Under the pieces are notes generated by a model. That model was not told the origin of the DNA. It worked only from the letters and a program-made list of their open reading frames with translations, and ran no database searches. A stretch of 64,000 bases of DNA from Cryobacterium sp. (GTDB lineage Bacteria; Actinomycetota; Actinomycetes; Actinomycetales; Microbacteriaceae), in assembly GCF_026786305.1 (NCBI RefSeq), contig NZ_JAJAYI010000096.1, positions 1 through 64,000 on the forward strand, in the 5' to 3' direction. Shown here one piece after another: positions 35,335 to 43,807 of this stretch. Each line of letters opens with the position of its first letter. Within the stretch, counting starts at the first letter, position 1. A program made the position numbers and the translations under genes.

Positions 35335-36348
35335 ATGACCGAGAAACCGGGGAACGACCAGCCGCCCAAACGCGGTCGCGGTGTCAGTCGTGCCGAGTTC
35401 CGGGCGCAGGTAAAAACCACGCGCGCTGACTTTGAACGTCAGGTGCAGACCACCAAGGCGGATTTCGAGCGCCAGGTGCAGGCCACGCGCGCCCAACTCG
35501 ATGCAACAAACGAGCGCATCGAAGCGCGCACCGGGCGCAACCTCATTCTGGCCATTCTGATCGGGCTCGTGCTCGGCGGCTCCATGCTGGTCAGCCTCAT
35601 CATCATCAAAGAGCTCTTCATGATCTTTGCGGTCGTGATTGTTGGATTCTGCGCCTTCGAGCTCGCCCAAGCCCTGCGGCATGCTGGGCGCAACGTGCCA
35701 CGCATCCCCGTGATCATCTCCGCGGTCGCGATCGTTCCGGCCGCCTTCTACGGCGGGGCGACCGGCCAATGGCTGGTCATGCTCGGCGGCATCGTATTGG
35801 TCGGCCTGTGGCGCCTGGCCCTGCTCGTGATTCCGTCGCATCGCGCCTCGGTTCGTTCCATCGTCGGTGACGTGGGCGGCGGCATTCTGATTCAGGTTTA
35901 CGTCGTCTTTCTCGCGAGCTTTGCCGTGCTGCTCGTGGCTCAGGCACACGGACAGTGGTGGACCCTCGCTTTTCTGATCCTGGTGATCTCGGCTGATACC
36001 GGTGCATACGTCAGCGGACTCAACTTCGGCAAGCACCCGATGGCCCCGTCGATCAGCCCGAAGAAAACGTGGGAGGGCTTCATCGGAGCTGGACTGATCT
36101 GCATTATCGCCGGCGTTTTGCTGTCGATTTTCATGCTCGATCAGGAGTGGTGGTTCGGATTGGTCTTCGGATCGGTCATTCTGCTCACGGCCACCTTCGG
36201 TGATCTGGCCGAATCTCTCATCAAACGTGACCTCGGCATCAAAGATATGAGCTCGTGGCTGCCCGGACATGGCGGATTTCTCGACCGAATCGACTCGATT
36301 CTGCCCTCGGCCGCTGCCGCTTACGCGCTGTATTTGGTGTTTGCGTGA
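35335..36348 (+). CDS. cdsA: Phosphatidate cytidylyltransferase with an 11-residue-repeat N-terminal tail
   Basis: It makes CDP-diacylglycerol from phosphatidate and CTP in the membrane. The 337-residue protein has about eight membrane segments and the signature KKTWEGFIGA and then LIKRDLGIKDMSSWLPGHGG with LDRIDS. The first 70 residues are an extra cytosolic helix: residues 25-57 are three near-identical 11-residue units of the form QVqTTkADFER, predicted to be a coiled coil. It closes the pyrH-frr-cdsA operon and its TGA overlaps a GTG that could start the next gene. Confidence 0.95.
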   Translation: MTEKPGNDQPPKRGRGVSRAEFRAQVKTTRADFERQVQTTKADFERQVQATRAQLDATNERIEARTGRNLILAILIGLVLGGSMLVSLIIIKELFMIFAVVIVGFCAFELAQALRHAGRNVPRIPVIISAVAIVPAAFYGGATGQWLVMLGGIVLVGLWRLALLVIPSHRASVRSIVGDVGGGILIQVYVVFLASFAVLLVAQAHGQWWTLAFLILVISADTGAYVSGLNFGKHPMAPSISPKKTWEGFIGAGLICIIAGVLLSIFMLDQEWWFGLVFGSVILLTATFGDLAESLIKRDLGIKDMSSWLPGHGGFLDRIDSILPSAAAAYALYLVFA

Positions 36349-36395
36349 GCCCGCTCGATTCTTTCCCCACGAAACCCGTACGAGACAATGAGGCT

Positions 36396-37124
36396 ATGAG
36401 CACCATATTTCCCCGAGTGGGCAAGAAGTCGCTCGGCTATAACGTCACCCAGGTCGAAGCGTTCCTGGCAGCGGCCCGCCGCGCGTACGACCAGCCCGAC
36501 CACCCCGATGCACGCCACGACGAGATCGACGGCGATACCGGTGCCGTCGAGTCGGTCGATGGGATTGCCGCCGGTGACGAGATCGACGCTGAAACGCTCG
36601 GGGCGCCGCCACGTGCAGCCGACGGCACCGAGGCCATCCACGCCTCAGTCGCGCACAAGGACGAGGGGGAAGCGACCCGCACCGGTTTAACGTTGACGGC
36701 TGAAGGCATCCGTCATACCGCCTTTTCGATGCACAAGGACGGCTACTCTCCCGAGCTCGTCGATGCGGCGTTGGAACGACTCGAAGACGCCTTTGCGGCC
36801 CGGGAACGCGATCAGGCGACCCGGGCCGGGGGAGAGCAGGCGTGGATGATTGAGGCCGAAGGCACGGCCGCCGTGCTCGTCGCTCGACTCAGCCGCGCGC
36901 CCGGGCACCGTTTCACACGCACGAGCGTGCTAGCGGTCGGCTATAGGCGAGTGGATGTCGACCGCCTCGCGAACAAATTGGTCAGGTATTTTCAAGACGG
37001 TCGGGAGCTCACCGTCGACGACGTGCGAACGGCCGTCTTTCGCCCGGAACGGGGAGGATACCGCGAAGCGCAGGTCGACCTCGTTCTGGATAGCGTCGTC
37101 GATGTCATGCTCGCGGTCCGTTGA
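36396..37124 (+). CDS. DivIVA-domain protein
   Basis: A 242-residue protein with a DivIVA-like start (LGYNVTQVEAFLAAARRAY), an acidic linker at about 37-95, then two helical segments that resemble further DivIVA-like modules (GYSPELVDAALERLEDAF; GYREAQVDLVLDSVVDVML). Such proteins bind curved membrane and organise growth or division. The ATG at 36396 matches the usual family start; it lacks a good ribosome binding site. A GTG at 36345 overlapping the cdsA stop is an alternative that would allow translational coupling. The function here is inferred only from the domain. Confidence 0.78.
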   Translation: MSTIFPRVGKKSLGYNVTQVEAFLAAARRAYDQPDHPDARHDEIDGDTGAVESVDGIAAGDEIDAETLGAPPRAADGTEAIHASVAHKDEGEATRTGLTLTAEGIRHTAFSMHKDGYSPELVDAALERLEDAFAARERDQATRAGGEQAWMIEAEGTAAVLVARLSRAPGHRFTRTSVLAVGYRRVDVDRLANKLVRYFQDGRELTVDDVRTAVFRPERGGYREAQVDLVLDSVVDVMLAVR

Positions 37125-37178
37125 TTTGATCACTGTTACGCGGCTGGTATCAAATTTGTGGGCTAGGGTCGATTACTA

Positions 37179-37841
37179 ATGGGTAGGCATTTGAAAGCAA
37201 TCGACACCGTCCCGGCCACAGCCCGGCCGCTTGTTCGTCGCACCCGACGTCGGGTGAAGCCGGCGCACTTTTTGTTTGGCTTCTCTGCCGCTTTCGCTTT
37301 CGTGCTTGTCACCGTGGTTGATCCCTACTCGGGCGCCACGGCGTCACCGTACTTTCAAATCGCCGGCAGCACGACCGATGGCGGCCCGGCTCAGGCTGTG
37401 CTTGTGGCCGGCAGCTACACCAACACCATCACCCGAGACGGCTATGCCGTCACCGACAAGCCCAAACCGGTTCCCGTTGTCATCCCTGCCCCGAAGAAGA
37501 CCCAGAGCTTCATCGCACCGTCGGCTGCCGTGCCCGATCCGGGCTCGGCACAGGCCTACGCCTACGACGCCGTGGCTGCTCGCGGTTGGGGCGAAGACCA
37601 ATACAACTGCCTGGTCTCGCTCTGGCAGAAAGAGTCGGGTTGGCGCGTCAACGCCCAGAACGGTTCGAGCGGAGCCTACGGAATTCCGCAGGCCCTCCCC
37701 GGCTCCAAAATGGCGACCGCGGGCGAGGACTGGGCGACGAACGCCGGAACCCAGATTGAATGGGGCCTCGGCTATATCACCGGCCGCTACGGCACACCGT
37801 GCGGCGCGTGGGCGAAGTCCCAGGCTTCCGGTTGGTACTAG
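37179..37841 (+). CDS. Exported lytic-transglycosylase-like protein
   Basis: A 220-residue protein with a basic N-terminus, one hydrophobic segment at about residues 30-50 (a signal anchor), a Pro/Lys linker and a C-terminal lysozyme/SLT-like domain at about 130-220: LVSLWQKESGWRVNAQN with the catalytic-type glutamate, then SSGAYGIPQALPGSKM and QIEWGLGYITGRYG. It should act on peptidoglycan outside the membrane. The start is an ATG; TAGGGT at 37164 could be a -10 for an almost leaderless message. Confidence 0.85.
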   Translation: MGRHLKAIDTVPATARPLVRRTRRRVKPAHFLFGFSAAFAFVLVTVVDPYSGATASPYFQIAGSTTDGGPAQAVLVAGSYTNTITRDGYAVTDKPKPVPVVIPAPKKTQSFIAPSAAVPDPGSAQAYAYDAVAARGWGEDQYNCLVSLWQKESGWRVNAQNGSSGAYGIPQALPGSKMATAGEDWATNAGTQIEWGLGYITGRYGTPCGAWAKSQASGWY

Positions 37842-37899
37842 GTACGCGCTGGCTCTCAGCCGGGTGTTAGTCCACCGACCGGCACTTTAGACTGGAACC

Positions 37900-38205
37900 A
37901 TGGCGCGCAGCAATCGACCCCGAGGCCGCAGAGCCCAGCAGCAGGGCGGCGGCGACGAGACCGTCGATCTGAATCACCTGCTCGCGGGGTGGCGGCGCAG
38001 CGAGGTACGGCGTGACGGCCTGTGGCACGTGCAGCCGGTTCCCGCCAAGCAGGCGGTCAAAACCTATCTGTGCCCCGGTTGTACCCTCGACATCGTGCCG
38101 GGAACAGCGCATATCGTCACCTGGCGCGGCGACGGGGTGCTGGGCGACGCCGCCGACCTGTCGAACCGGCGGCACTGGCATACCCACTGTTGGAAGATCA
38201 AGTGA
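37900..38205 (+). CDS. Small conserved actinobacterial protein with Cys/His cluster
   Basis: A 101-residue basic protein. After a disordered start (RPRGRRAQQQGGGDE) it has a WHVQPV segment, a CPGC motif near residue 59 and a C-terminal RRHWHTHCWK, which together could bind zinc. I recall close relatives annotated only as ATP/GTP-binding or hypothetical proteins in Actinobacteria, without proven function. A TAGACT hexamer ends seven bases before the ATG, so the message may be leaderless. The next gene, a hydrolase, follows after 50 bases. Confidence 0.75.
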   Translation: MARSNRPRGRRAQQQGGGDETVDLNHLLAGWRRSEVRRDGLWHVQPVPAKQAVKTYLCPGCTLDIVPGTAHIVTWRGDGVLGDAADLSNRRHWHTHCWKIK

Positions 38206-38255
38206 CCCGGGACAGCTGCCTCCGCGAGCACACCCCCGCAACCGAAGGAGCACCA

Positions 38256-38996
38256 GTGACCCCGCCGATCGAGATCCGTGGCGGCATCGAACTGCCCGCC
38301 ATCACCGAGCACATCGAATTGCAGACCAGCGACGGACTCACTCTGGTGGGCGAACTGGCCACCCCGGTCGGTCGTGCGCCGATCGCGACGCTCGTGACGT
38401 TGCATCCGCTACCCACCGCCGGGGGCTTCATGGACTCGCACATACTGCGCAAGGCGGCCAACCGCCTGCCCGCCCTGGCCGATCTGGCCGTGCTGCGATT
38501 CAACACTCGAGGCACATCGTCGCCGCGCGGCACGAGCGACGGTGATTTCGGCCATGGGCTGACCGAACGCGCCGATGTCGCCGCGGCGATGGCCTTTGTC
38601 GCCGAGCGCTATCTGCCCAACCCGTGGTTGGTCGGTTGGTCGTTCGGCACCGAGCTCGCCCTCAAGTACGGTCTGGAGCATCCAATCCGCGGGGCCATCC
38701 TGCTGTCACCACCGCTGCACAGCACGTCCAACGACGAACTGGCGGCGTGGGCGGGCAATGAACGCGCCCTGGTGGCCGTGATCCCCGAGTTCGACGACTA
38801 CCTGCGACCGGATGCTGCCCGTCTACGGTTCGCGAGTGTGCCCGACCTGCGACTCGTCGCGGTCGAGGGCGGCAAACACCTGTGGGTTGGCGAAAACCTC
38901 AGCCGCCGGGTGCTCACCGAGATCGTCGCCACCGTCAACCCGGGCGCGTTGCCGCTGCCGACCGAGTGGGCGACGCCGCCGCCCGTCGCTTCCTGA
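38256..38996 (+). CDS. Alpha/beta hydrolase
   Basis: A 246-residue soluble hydrolase. The nucleophile elbow is GWSFG near residue 127; the catalytic histidine is probably in GGKHLWVG. TLHPLPTAGGFMDSH and RFNTRGTSSPRG are typical of the dienelactone-hydrolase-like or KANL-type small hydrolases. The substrate is unknown. The GTG at 38256 has GAAGGAG five bases upstream; an earlier in-frame ATG reads through the preceding gene. Confidence 0.85.
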   Translation: MTPPIEIRGGIELPAITEHIELQTSDGLTLVGELATPVGRAPIATLVTLHPLPTAGGFMDSHILRKAANRLPALADLAVLRFNTRGTSSPRGTSDGDFGHGLTERADVAAAMAFVAERYLPNPWLVGWSFGTELALKYGLEHPIRGAILLSPPLHSTSNDELAAWAGNERALVAVIPEFDDYLRPDAARLRFASVPDLRLVAVEGGKHLWVGENLSRRVLTEIVATVNPGALPLPTEWATPPPVAS

Positions 38997-39032
38997 GCGT
39001 GAGTCGCGGCACGTGCAACGCTCAATCGACGG

Positions 39033-40082
39033 CTAGAGCTCGTTCTGGCGGGGGATGACGACCTGTTTGACGATCATGATGACCGAGGCGGCCACCGGGA
39101 TAGCGATCAGGGCGCCGAGAATACCCAGCAGGTTGCCGCCGGCCAGGGCGGCGATCACGACGACCGCGCCCGGCACGGACACGGCGCGGTTCATGATGTT
39201 CGGGCTGAGCACGTAGGCCTCGACCTGCATGTAGATGAGATAGTAGATCGCCGCAGCGAGGGCTGTTTGCGGTGAACTGCCGATCTCAGGGATCAGGCAG
39301 GTCAGCACGATGATGACCGAGCCCGAAATCGTACCGACGAGCGGAATCAACGACAGCAGGAAGGCGATGAACGCGAGCAACGCCGGAAACGGCGCCCCGA
39401 TGATCGACAGAAAGATAAAGCTCAGCACACCGTTGCACGATGCCAGCGCGGCTTGACCCACAATGTACCGACCGACCGCCGTGGTGATCTGCTCGCTGAT
39501 ACTGGTAAAGCGCTCACGCTTGGACGCGGGAACCAGCTGGTAGGTGGCGCGCTTCATGTTGTTCAGGGAGGCCGTGAAGTAGAGCGTGAGAATGAGAATG
39601 ATGAGGCCACCGAACAGGCCGTTGACAAAGGCCAGCCCCGACTGAACGACAGTGGCCGTGATATTGGTGAGGTTTCCGCCGAGAAAGTCGGTGATCGTCT
39701 TGGTGAGCTCCGCGATATCGAGGCCGGGGAACTGCTTCTGGAGGTCGCTCAGAAAGGTGGAGGTGTTCACCGCCCGCACGAGTTCCGGAATGAGCTTGGA
39801 CAGTTTGGACACCTGGTCGACAATGATCGGAACGATCGCAAAAATGACCGCCGTGAGCACTCCGAGTACGGCCGTGACCACGTTGAGAATCGCCGCCCAC
39901 CGCGTAAATTTCTTCTTCTCCAGCCAGGACACGGCCGGGTCGAGGCCGAGCGCAATAAACAGCGCGGCCCCGACATAGATGATGATCGTCTGCAGGGTGA
40001 TCACCGAGGTGATGATCAGTAAGCCCAGCCCAACGCCCAGGGTTCCGACGAGTCCAAACCGGAAGGCATTAAGAATTTTCAC
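39033..40082 (-). CDS. AI-2E family transporter (UPF0118/PerM-like)
   Basis: A 349-residue polytopic membrane protein with about seven or eight hydrophobic segments and a cytosolic middle part (KLSKLIPELVRAVNTSTFLSD region). Family marks are GLDPAVSWLEKKK early and SLIPLVGTISGS near residue 240, with LGALIAIPVAA near the end. Known members export autoinducer-2 or sodium, but many have unknown substrates. The start is a GTG with CTGGAG seven bases upstream. It follows the coiled-coil gene by 23 bases, so the two form an operon. Confidence 0.88.
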   Translation of the reverse strand: MKILNAFRFGLVGTLGVGLGLLIITSVITLQTIIIYVGAALFIALGLDPAVSWLEKKKFTRWAAILNVVTAVLGVLTAVIFAIVPIIVDQVSKLSKLIPELVRAVNTSTFLSDLQKQFPGLDIAELTKTITDFLGGNLTNITATVVQSGLAFVNGLFGGLIILILTLYFTASLNNMKRATYQLVPASKRERFTSISEQITTAVGRYIVGQAALASCNGVLSFIFLSIIGAPFPALLAFIAFLLSLIPLVGTISGSVIIVLTCLIPEIGSSPQTALAAAIYYLIYMQVEAYVLSPNIMNRAVSVPGAVVVIAALAGGNLLGILGALIAIPVAASVIMIVKQVVIPRQNEL

Positions 40083-40105
40083 GTGTCGACTCCAGGAGTA
40101 GGGAA

Positions 40106-41713
40106 TTACTCGGCTGCGACCCGTTCTGCCTGGGTCAAAACGCTGCGCAGGCTTTCGAAGTAACCGGCCACGGCGTCGCGTTCAATCCTAATCTGCGACA
40201 ACCGGTCTTCGGCGTCTGCCACGAGGGCGCGGGAGCGTGTCGTGGCGTCGGTGACGAGGGCGGTGGCGCTGGTGTGGGCGTCGCGGAGAATGCGCGCGGA
40301 CGTCTCTTCGGCGAGGTCCTTGTTGGCCTTGGCCTCGTCACGGGCTCCGGCATCAAGCTGCTCGTTGAGGGTACGCAGTTCTGCGGTGCGCGCCGTCGTC
40401 TCGGTGAGCTGCTTGGCGGCATCCACCTGGAATTTCTGCGTCTGGGCCACGGCTTCCTGGTGGCGTGAAAGATGTTCCTGTTCGGCTTCGTCGCGGCGCG
40501 CCTTCAGCTCGACGTCGAAGTCGGCTCGGGCCTGGTCGATCTCCCGGACCAAGCGGCTCGCCTCGTGCTCGCCCTTCTTGCGTGTGGCGGTGAGCTGGTT
40601 CTGCAGGTCGATTCGAGCCTGCTCGGCCTCGGCCTCGGCGTCGATTCGGGCCTGCTGGTTTTCGCGTGCCAGGGCGGCGCCGGCCTGCTCGTTCGCAAAG
40701 GCGAGGGCGGCACGGGCCTGCTCGACCTCACGGGCCAGGCCGGTGCGCTTGCGATCGAGCTCGCGAGCGAGGTCAGTCCGCGCCTGCTCGCGTTCGATCT
40801 CAGTCACCGCGTGAGCCTGTTCGATCTCGCGGGCCAGATCGATTCGACCCTGTTCGACCTCGGCGGCGAGCACGGTGCGTGCCTGGTCAGCCTCGTGGGC
40901 GCCGGTCAGCCGCGCTTGCTCGGTCTCCCGGGCCAGATCGACGCGGGCCTGCTCGGTCTCGGCGGCGAGATCGACGCGAGACTGCTCGGTCTCGCGCTGC
41001 AGGTCGGCGCGCTGCTGATCGAGTTCCAAGGCCACTTCGGCACGGGTGAGCTCGGTCTCGCGGGTCAGTCCAGCCGCGATTTCGCGGGCCTCGGTGGCCT
41101 CCCGCTGGGCGACAACGCGTACTTCAGCGGCTTCGCGATCGGCCTCCGAGCGGATGGCAGCGACCTCGCGCTTGACCGTGGCTCGCGCTTCTGCGGCCTC
41201 GGTGGCGACCGCGCCGCGAATCAGCGACGCGTCGCGAATCGCGTCCTCGGTGATCTGGGCCTGCTCGTCCTGGGCGCGGGCGCGCACGTCGTCCGCCTCG
41301 ACGCGCACGTCATCGAGCACCCGACGCGCCTTGACGGTGGAATCGGACAGGGTGCGTTCGGCTTGCTCGACCGCACTCTGGCGCAGCAGCTGTACCTCGT
41401 CGTTGGTCGCGGCGCGCAGCTTCTCAGCGTCGATATCGGCCTGGGCGATGACGCGGGTGGACTGCTCCTCGGCGACGCGAAGTGTGTTCTCCAATTTGGT
41501 GCCGAGACCGGAGAATGTGGGGCTCCCGACCTCTTCGATTTCCGCGTTGAGATCGTCGATGCGGCCGTTCAGCCGTTTGACTTCGCGGCCGGACTCAGCG
41601 TTTTGGGTGTTGGCCTGAATAAGTTCGCGTCGCAGCGACTGGATGGCCTTGGTGACCTCATCCTTGTCATAGCCGCGAAATACTTGGGTGAAATCAGCTT
41701 CGTCGTCAGACAC
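40106..41713 (-). CDS. DivIVA-like protein with a long 11-residue-repeat coiled coil
   Basis: A 535-residue, highly charged protein. The start FTQVFRGYDKDEVTKAI resembles the DivIVA membrane-binding loop; residues 40 to about 510 are almost all helix. Residues 216-369 are fourteen uninterrupted 11-residue units of the type LAxETEQARxD. Unbroken hendecads form long, weakly right-handed coiled coils. The general plan recalls the actinobacterial cytoskeletal proteins FilP and Scy, but identity with either is not claimed. The GTG start has AAGGAG six bases upstream. It is cotranscribed with an AI-2E family membrane protein. Confidence 0.85.
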   Translation of the reverse strand: MSDDEADFTQVFRGYDKDEVTKAIQSLRRELIQANTQNAESGREVKRLNGRIDDLNAEIEEVGSPTFSGLGTKLENTLRVAEEQSTRVIAQADIDAEKLRAATNDEVQLLRQSAVEQAERTLSDSTVKARRVLDDVRVEADDVRARAQDEQAQITEDAIRDASLIRGAVATEAAEARATVKREVAAIRSEADREAAEVRVVAQREATEAREIAAGLTRETELTRAEVALELDQQRADLQRETEQSRVDLAAETEQARVDLARETEQARLTGAHEADQARTVLAAEVEQGRIDLAREIEQAHAVTEIEREQARTDLARELDRKRTGLAREVEQARAALAFANEQAGAALARENQQARIDAEAEAEQARIDLQNQLTATRKKGEHEASRLVREIDQARADFDVELKARRDEAEQEHLSRHQEAVAQTQKFQVDAAKQLTETTARTAELRTLNEQLDAGARDEAKANKDLAEETSARILRDAHTSATALVTDATTRSRALVADAEDRLSQIRIERDAVAGYFESLRSVLTQAERVAAE

Positions 41714-41956
41714 GTTTACTCCTTACAGATGGGCCCCGGCCCTCGATGGATCATGCATGACGGGGAACACCTCGATTTTAGTGTGCTGGCACCCCGCCTC
41801 CTACGCGCCAGTAGGCTGCTGGCGTCTCGGGCATTATTAGGCTGCTTTCAGGAGAACGCAGTAAAGTAGGAGGTCCGTGTCTGAGGACCTTCAGGCACGC
41901 GAGTCAGCCAAAGTGACTGAACAGTACCAACCAGCAAAAATGCTGAAGGGTGATAC
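41714..41956. promoter_or_regulatory. Divergent regulatory region between the coiled-coil gene and the membrane-protein gene
   Basis: On the minus strand TAAAAT (41780-41775) is a good -10 for the coiled-coil gene. CGCCAG and CTGGCG form a six-base inverted repeat with a seven-base loop at 41806-41824. On the plus strand TAAAGT (41862-41867) could be a -10 for the rightward gene, with a leader of about 80 bases. A GGGCCC/GGATCATG string near 41730 resembles the repeat at 20817. Confidence 0.4.
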
Positions 41957-43807
41957 GTGCGTTTTGTTCTTGCCATCGTGGCCTTCGTTCTGGCTGCCGT
42001 GATGATCGTTCTTGGCATCGCACAGCGCACGATCCTGCTCGAGCCCGCTTTCACGTCCCTGAGCTCGACCGTCACCGGAGACACGAAATACACCGTGATC
42101 GATCCGAGCGCTCTGTCGGCATCATCGGGAAGCCAGACGATCAACGTGCGCGGAGACGGACTCATTTTCCTCACGTACGGGCGGTCCGATGACGTGGCCG
42201 CCTGGATCGGAGACGACGCGTACGCCACCGTTGCCCTCAGCAAGAAAACCGGTCAACTCACCTCCACGGTCACCGAGGCCGCCGTTCCCGTCACCGCCGA
42301 CGCAGCGTCGGGCGAGACAGCCACACCGGATGCTGCCTCCGCCACGATCGTGAATCCGGCCGGGTCAGACCTGTGGCTCGACGAATACAGCGGCACGGAC
42401 TCTGTGACGACCACGTTGACCCTGCCCGAGGGTATTTCGGTGCTCGTCGCTTCGGACGGGGTCGCACCGGCGCCCGCCAGCATCCGTCTTTCCTGGGCTT
42501 CGGATAATTCGACCCCCTGGGCCGGACCGCTGCTCGCCGGCGGGGCATTGCTGCTGTTGGCCGGCCTTGTGCTGTACCTGCTGGCGCTGCTTCACCTGCG
42601 TCGCTCTCGTCGGCCGCGCCGCAATCTTCCGCGCGGTCCACGCATGCCCCGGTTGCCGCGGGCCCCGCGTCCGAAAGCCATCAAGGCCAGTCAGATCACC
42701 GCCTCGCGGCGGGGAATCAACCGCCGGGTGGCCATTGTGCCCATGATCCTGGTCTCCGGCCTTGCGCTGAGCGGCTGTTCGGCCGATCTCTGGCCCGATT
42801 TCAGCCCGACCAACACCAGCACCAGCACCGGCACCGGCGCTGCCACTGCGACGCCGACGCCCCAGTCCACCGGTTCCGTCGAAGCGGCCGCCGAGCTGCC
42901 GCCGCCCGCTGTGACCGTCTCCCAGTTGGAAACGATCATGAGCGAAATCTCCGCGATCAGCGCGGATGCCGATACCAACCTCAATACCGAGACCATCGCG
43001 ACGCGATTTACCGGGCCGGCCCTGGAACAACGCCTGGCCAACTACAAGATTCGCGCCGTCGACCCTGCCGTTGCCCCGCTCTCTGCTCTGCCGGGCGCCC
43101 CGCTCACGTTCACGCTGCCGCAGCAGACCAACTCCTGGCCGCGGGTGGTCATGACCGTCATTCAGGACGAAAACGATCCCAGCATTCCGACGATGGCGGT
43201 CATCCTGAAGCAGGAATCGCCTCGCGCCAACTATCTGGTGGACTACCTGTTCGCCCTGGAGCAGTCGGCGCACGTACCGAAGGTGGCCCCGGCCATTGTC
43301 GGCGCTCCCGCCATCGCCCCGGACAACAAGCTGCTGTTGATGCCGCCAAACCAGTTGGCTGCCGCCTACGCCGATATTTTGGTGAAGGGCGAAGCCAGCC
43401 CGTCGTACGGCCTGTTCGAGAGCGACGGGGACAACTTCCGCATCCAGGTCGCTGACCTCAATGCCGCCAAGATCGCCGCGCTGCCGTCGACCGCCTCGAT
43501 CGACTTCGCCGCCGCCGCTGGCAGTGACGAGGCCGTCGCCCTGGCTACCAACGACTCCGGCAGCATCGTGGCCGTCAGCATGACGGAGACTGAAACGGTC
43601 AAGCCCGTCGATGCCGGGGCCACCGTGGGGCCGGCGGCCGATGCCCTCGCGACCAAGGCGCTCTCCGGCATCACGACCACGGCCAAGGGCTTTCAAAACA
43701 CCTACCGGGACCAGCTGCTGTTCTACGTGCCCACGGCCGGTTCAAGCGACAAAATCGTGCTCCTGGGCTTCGCCCAGGGCCTCATCACATCGGCGGAACT
43801 TCCATGA
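41957..43807 (+). CDS. Membrane protein with an internal lipoprotein-like signal and C-terminal extracytoplasmic domain
   Basis: A 616-residue protein. Residues 1-24 form a membrane segment, then comes an external domain to about 187, a second membrane segment at about 189-213, a basic Arg/Pro stretch, and at about 250-274 a segment that looks exactly like a lipoprotein signal: RRGINRR, a hydrophobic run and the lipobox LALSGC with Cys274. A Ser/Thr linker and a folded domain to the end follow. I recall relatives in Actinobacteria annotated as membrane proteins of unknown function. The GTG at 41957 has GAAGGGTG before it. The stop overlaps the next gene by four bases. Confidence 0.75.
   Translation: MRFVLAIVAFVLAAVMIVLGIAQRTILLEPAFTSLSSTVTGDTKYTVIDPSALSASSGSQTINVRGDGLIFLTYGRSDDVAAWIGDDAYATVALSKKTGQLTSTVTEAAVPVTADAASGETATPDAASATIVNPAGSDLWLDEYSGTDSVTTTLTLPEGISVLVASDGVAPAPASIRLSWASDNSTPWAGPLLAGGALLLLAGLVLYLLALLHLRRSRRPRRNLPRGPRMPRLPRAPRPKAIKASQITASRRGINRRVAIVPMILVSGLALSGCSADLWPDFSPTNTSTSTGTGAATATPTPQSTGSVEAAAELPPPAVTVSQLETIMSEISAISADADTNLNTETIATRFTGPALEQRLANYKIRAVDPAVAPLSALPGAPLTFTLPQQTNSWPRVVMTVIQDENDPSIPTMAVILKQESPRANYLVDYLFALEQSAHVPKVAPAIVGAPAIAPDNKLLLMPPNQLAAAYADILVKGEASPSYGLFESDGDNFRIQVADLNAAKIAALPSTASIDFAAAAGSDEAVALATNDSGSIVAVSMTETETVKPVDAGATVGPAADALATKALSGITTTAKGFQNTYRDQLLFYVPTAGSSDKIVLLGFAQGLITSAELP

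Noticed and set aside
40472..41869. A 465-codon open frame opposite the coiled-coil gene
   Set aside because: It is a mirror of the highly repetitive, GC-biased coding strand. Its residues show no fold or family, and the minus-strand protein has clear hendecad order, a GTG start and a good ribosome binding site.
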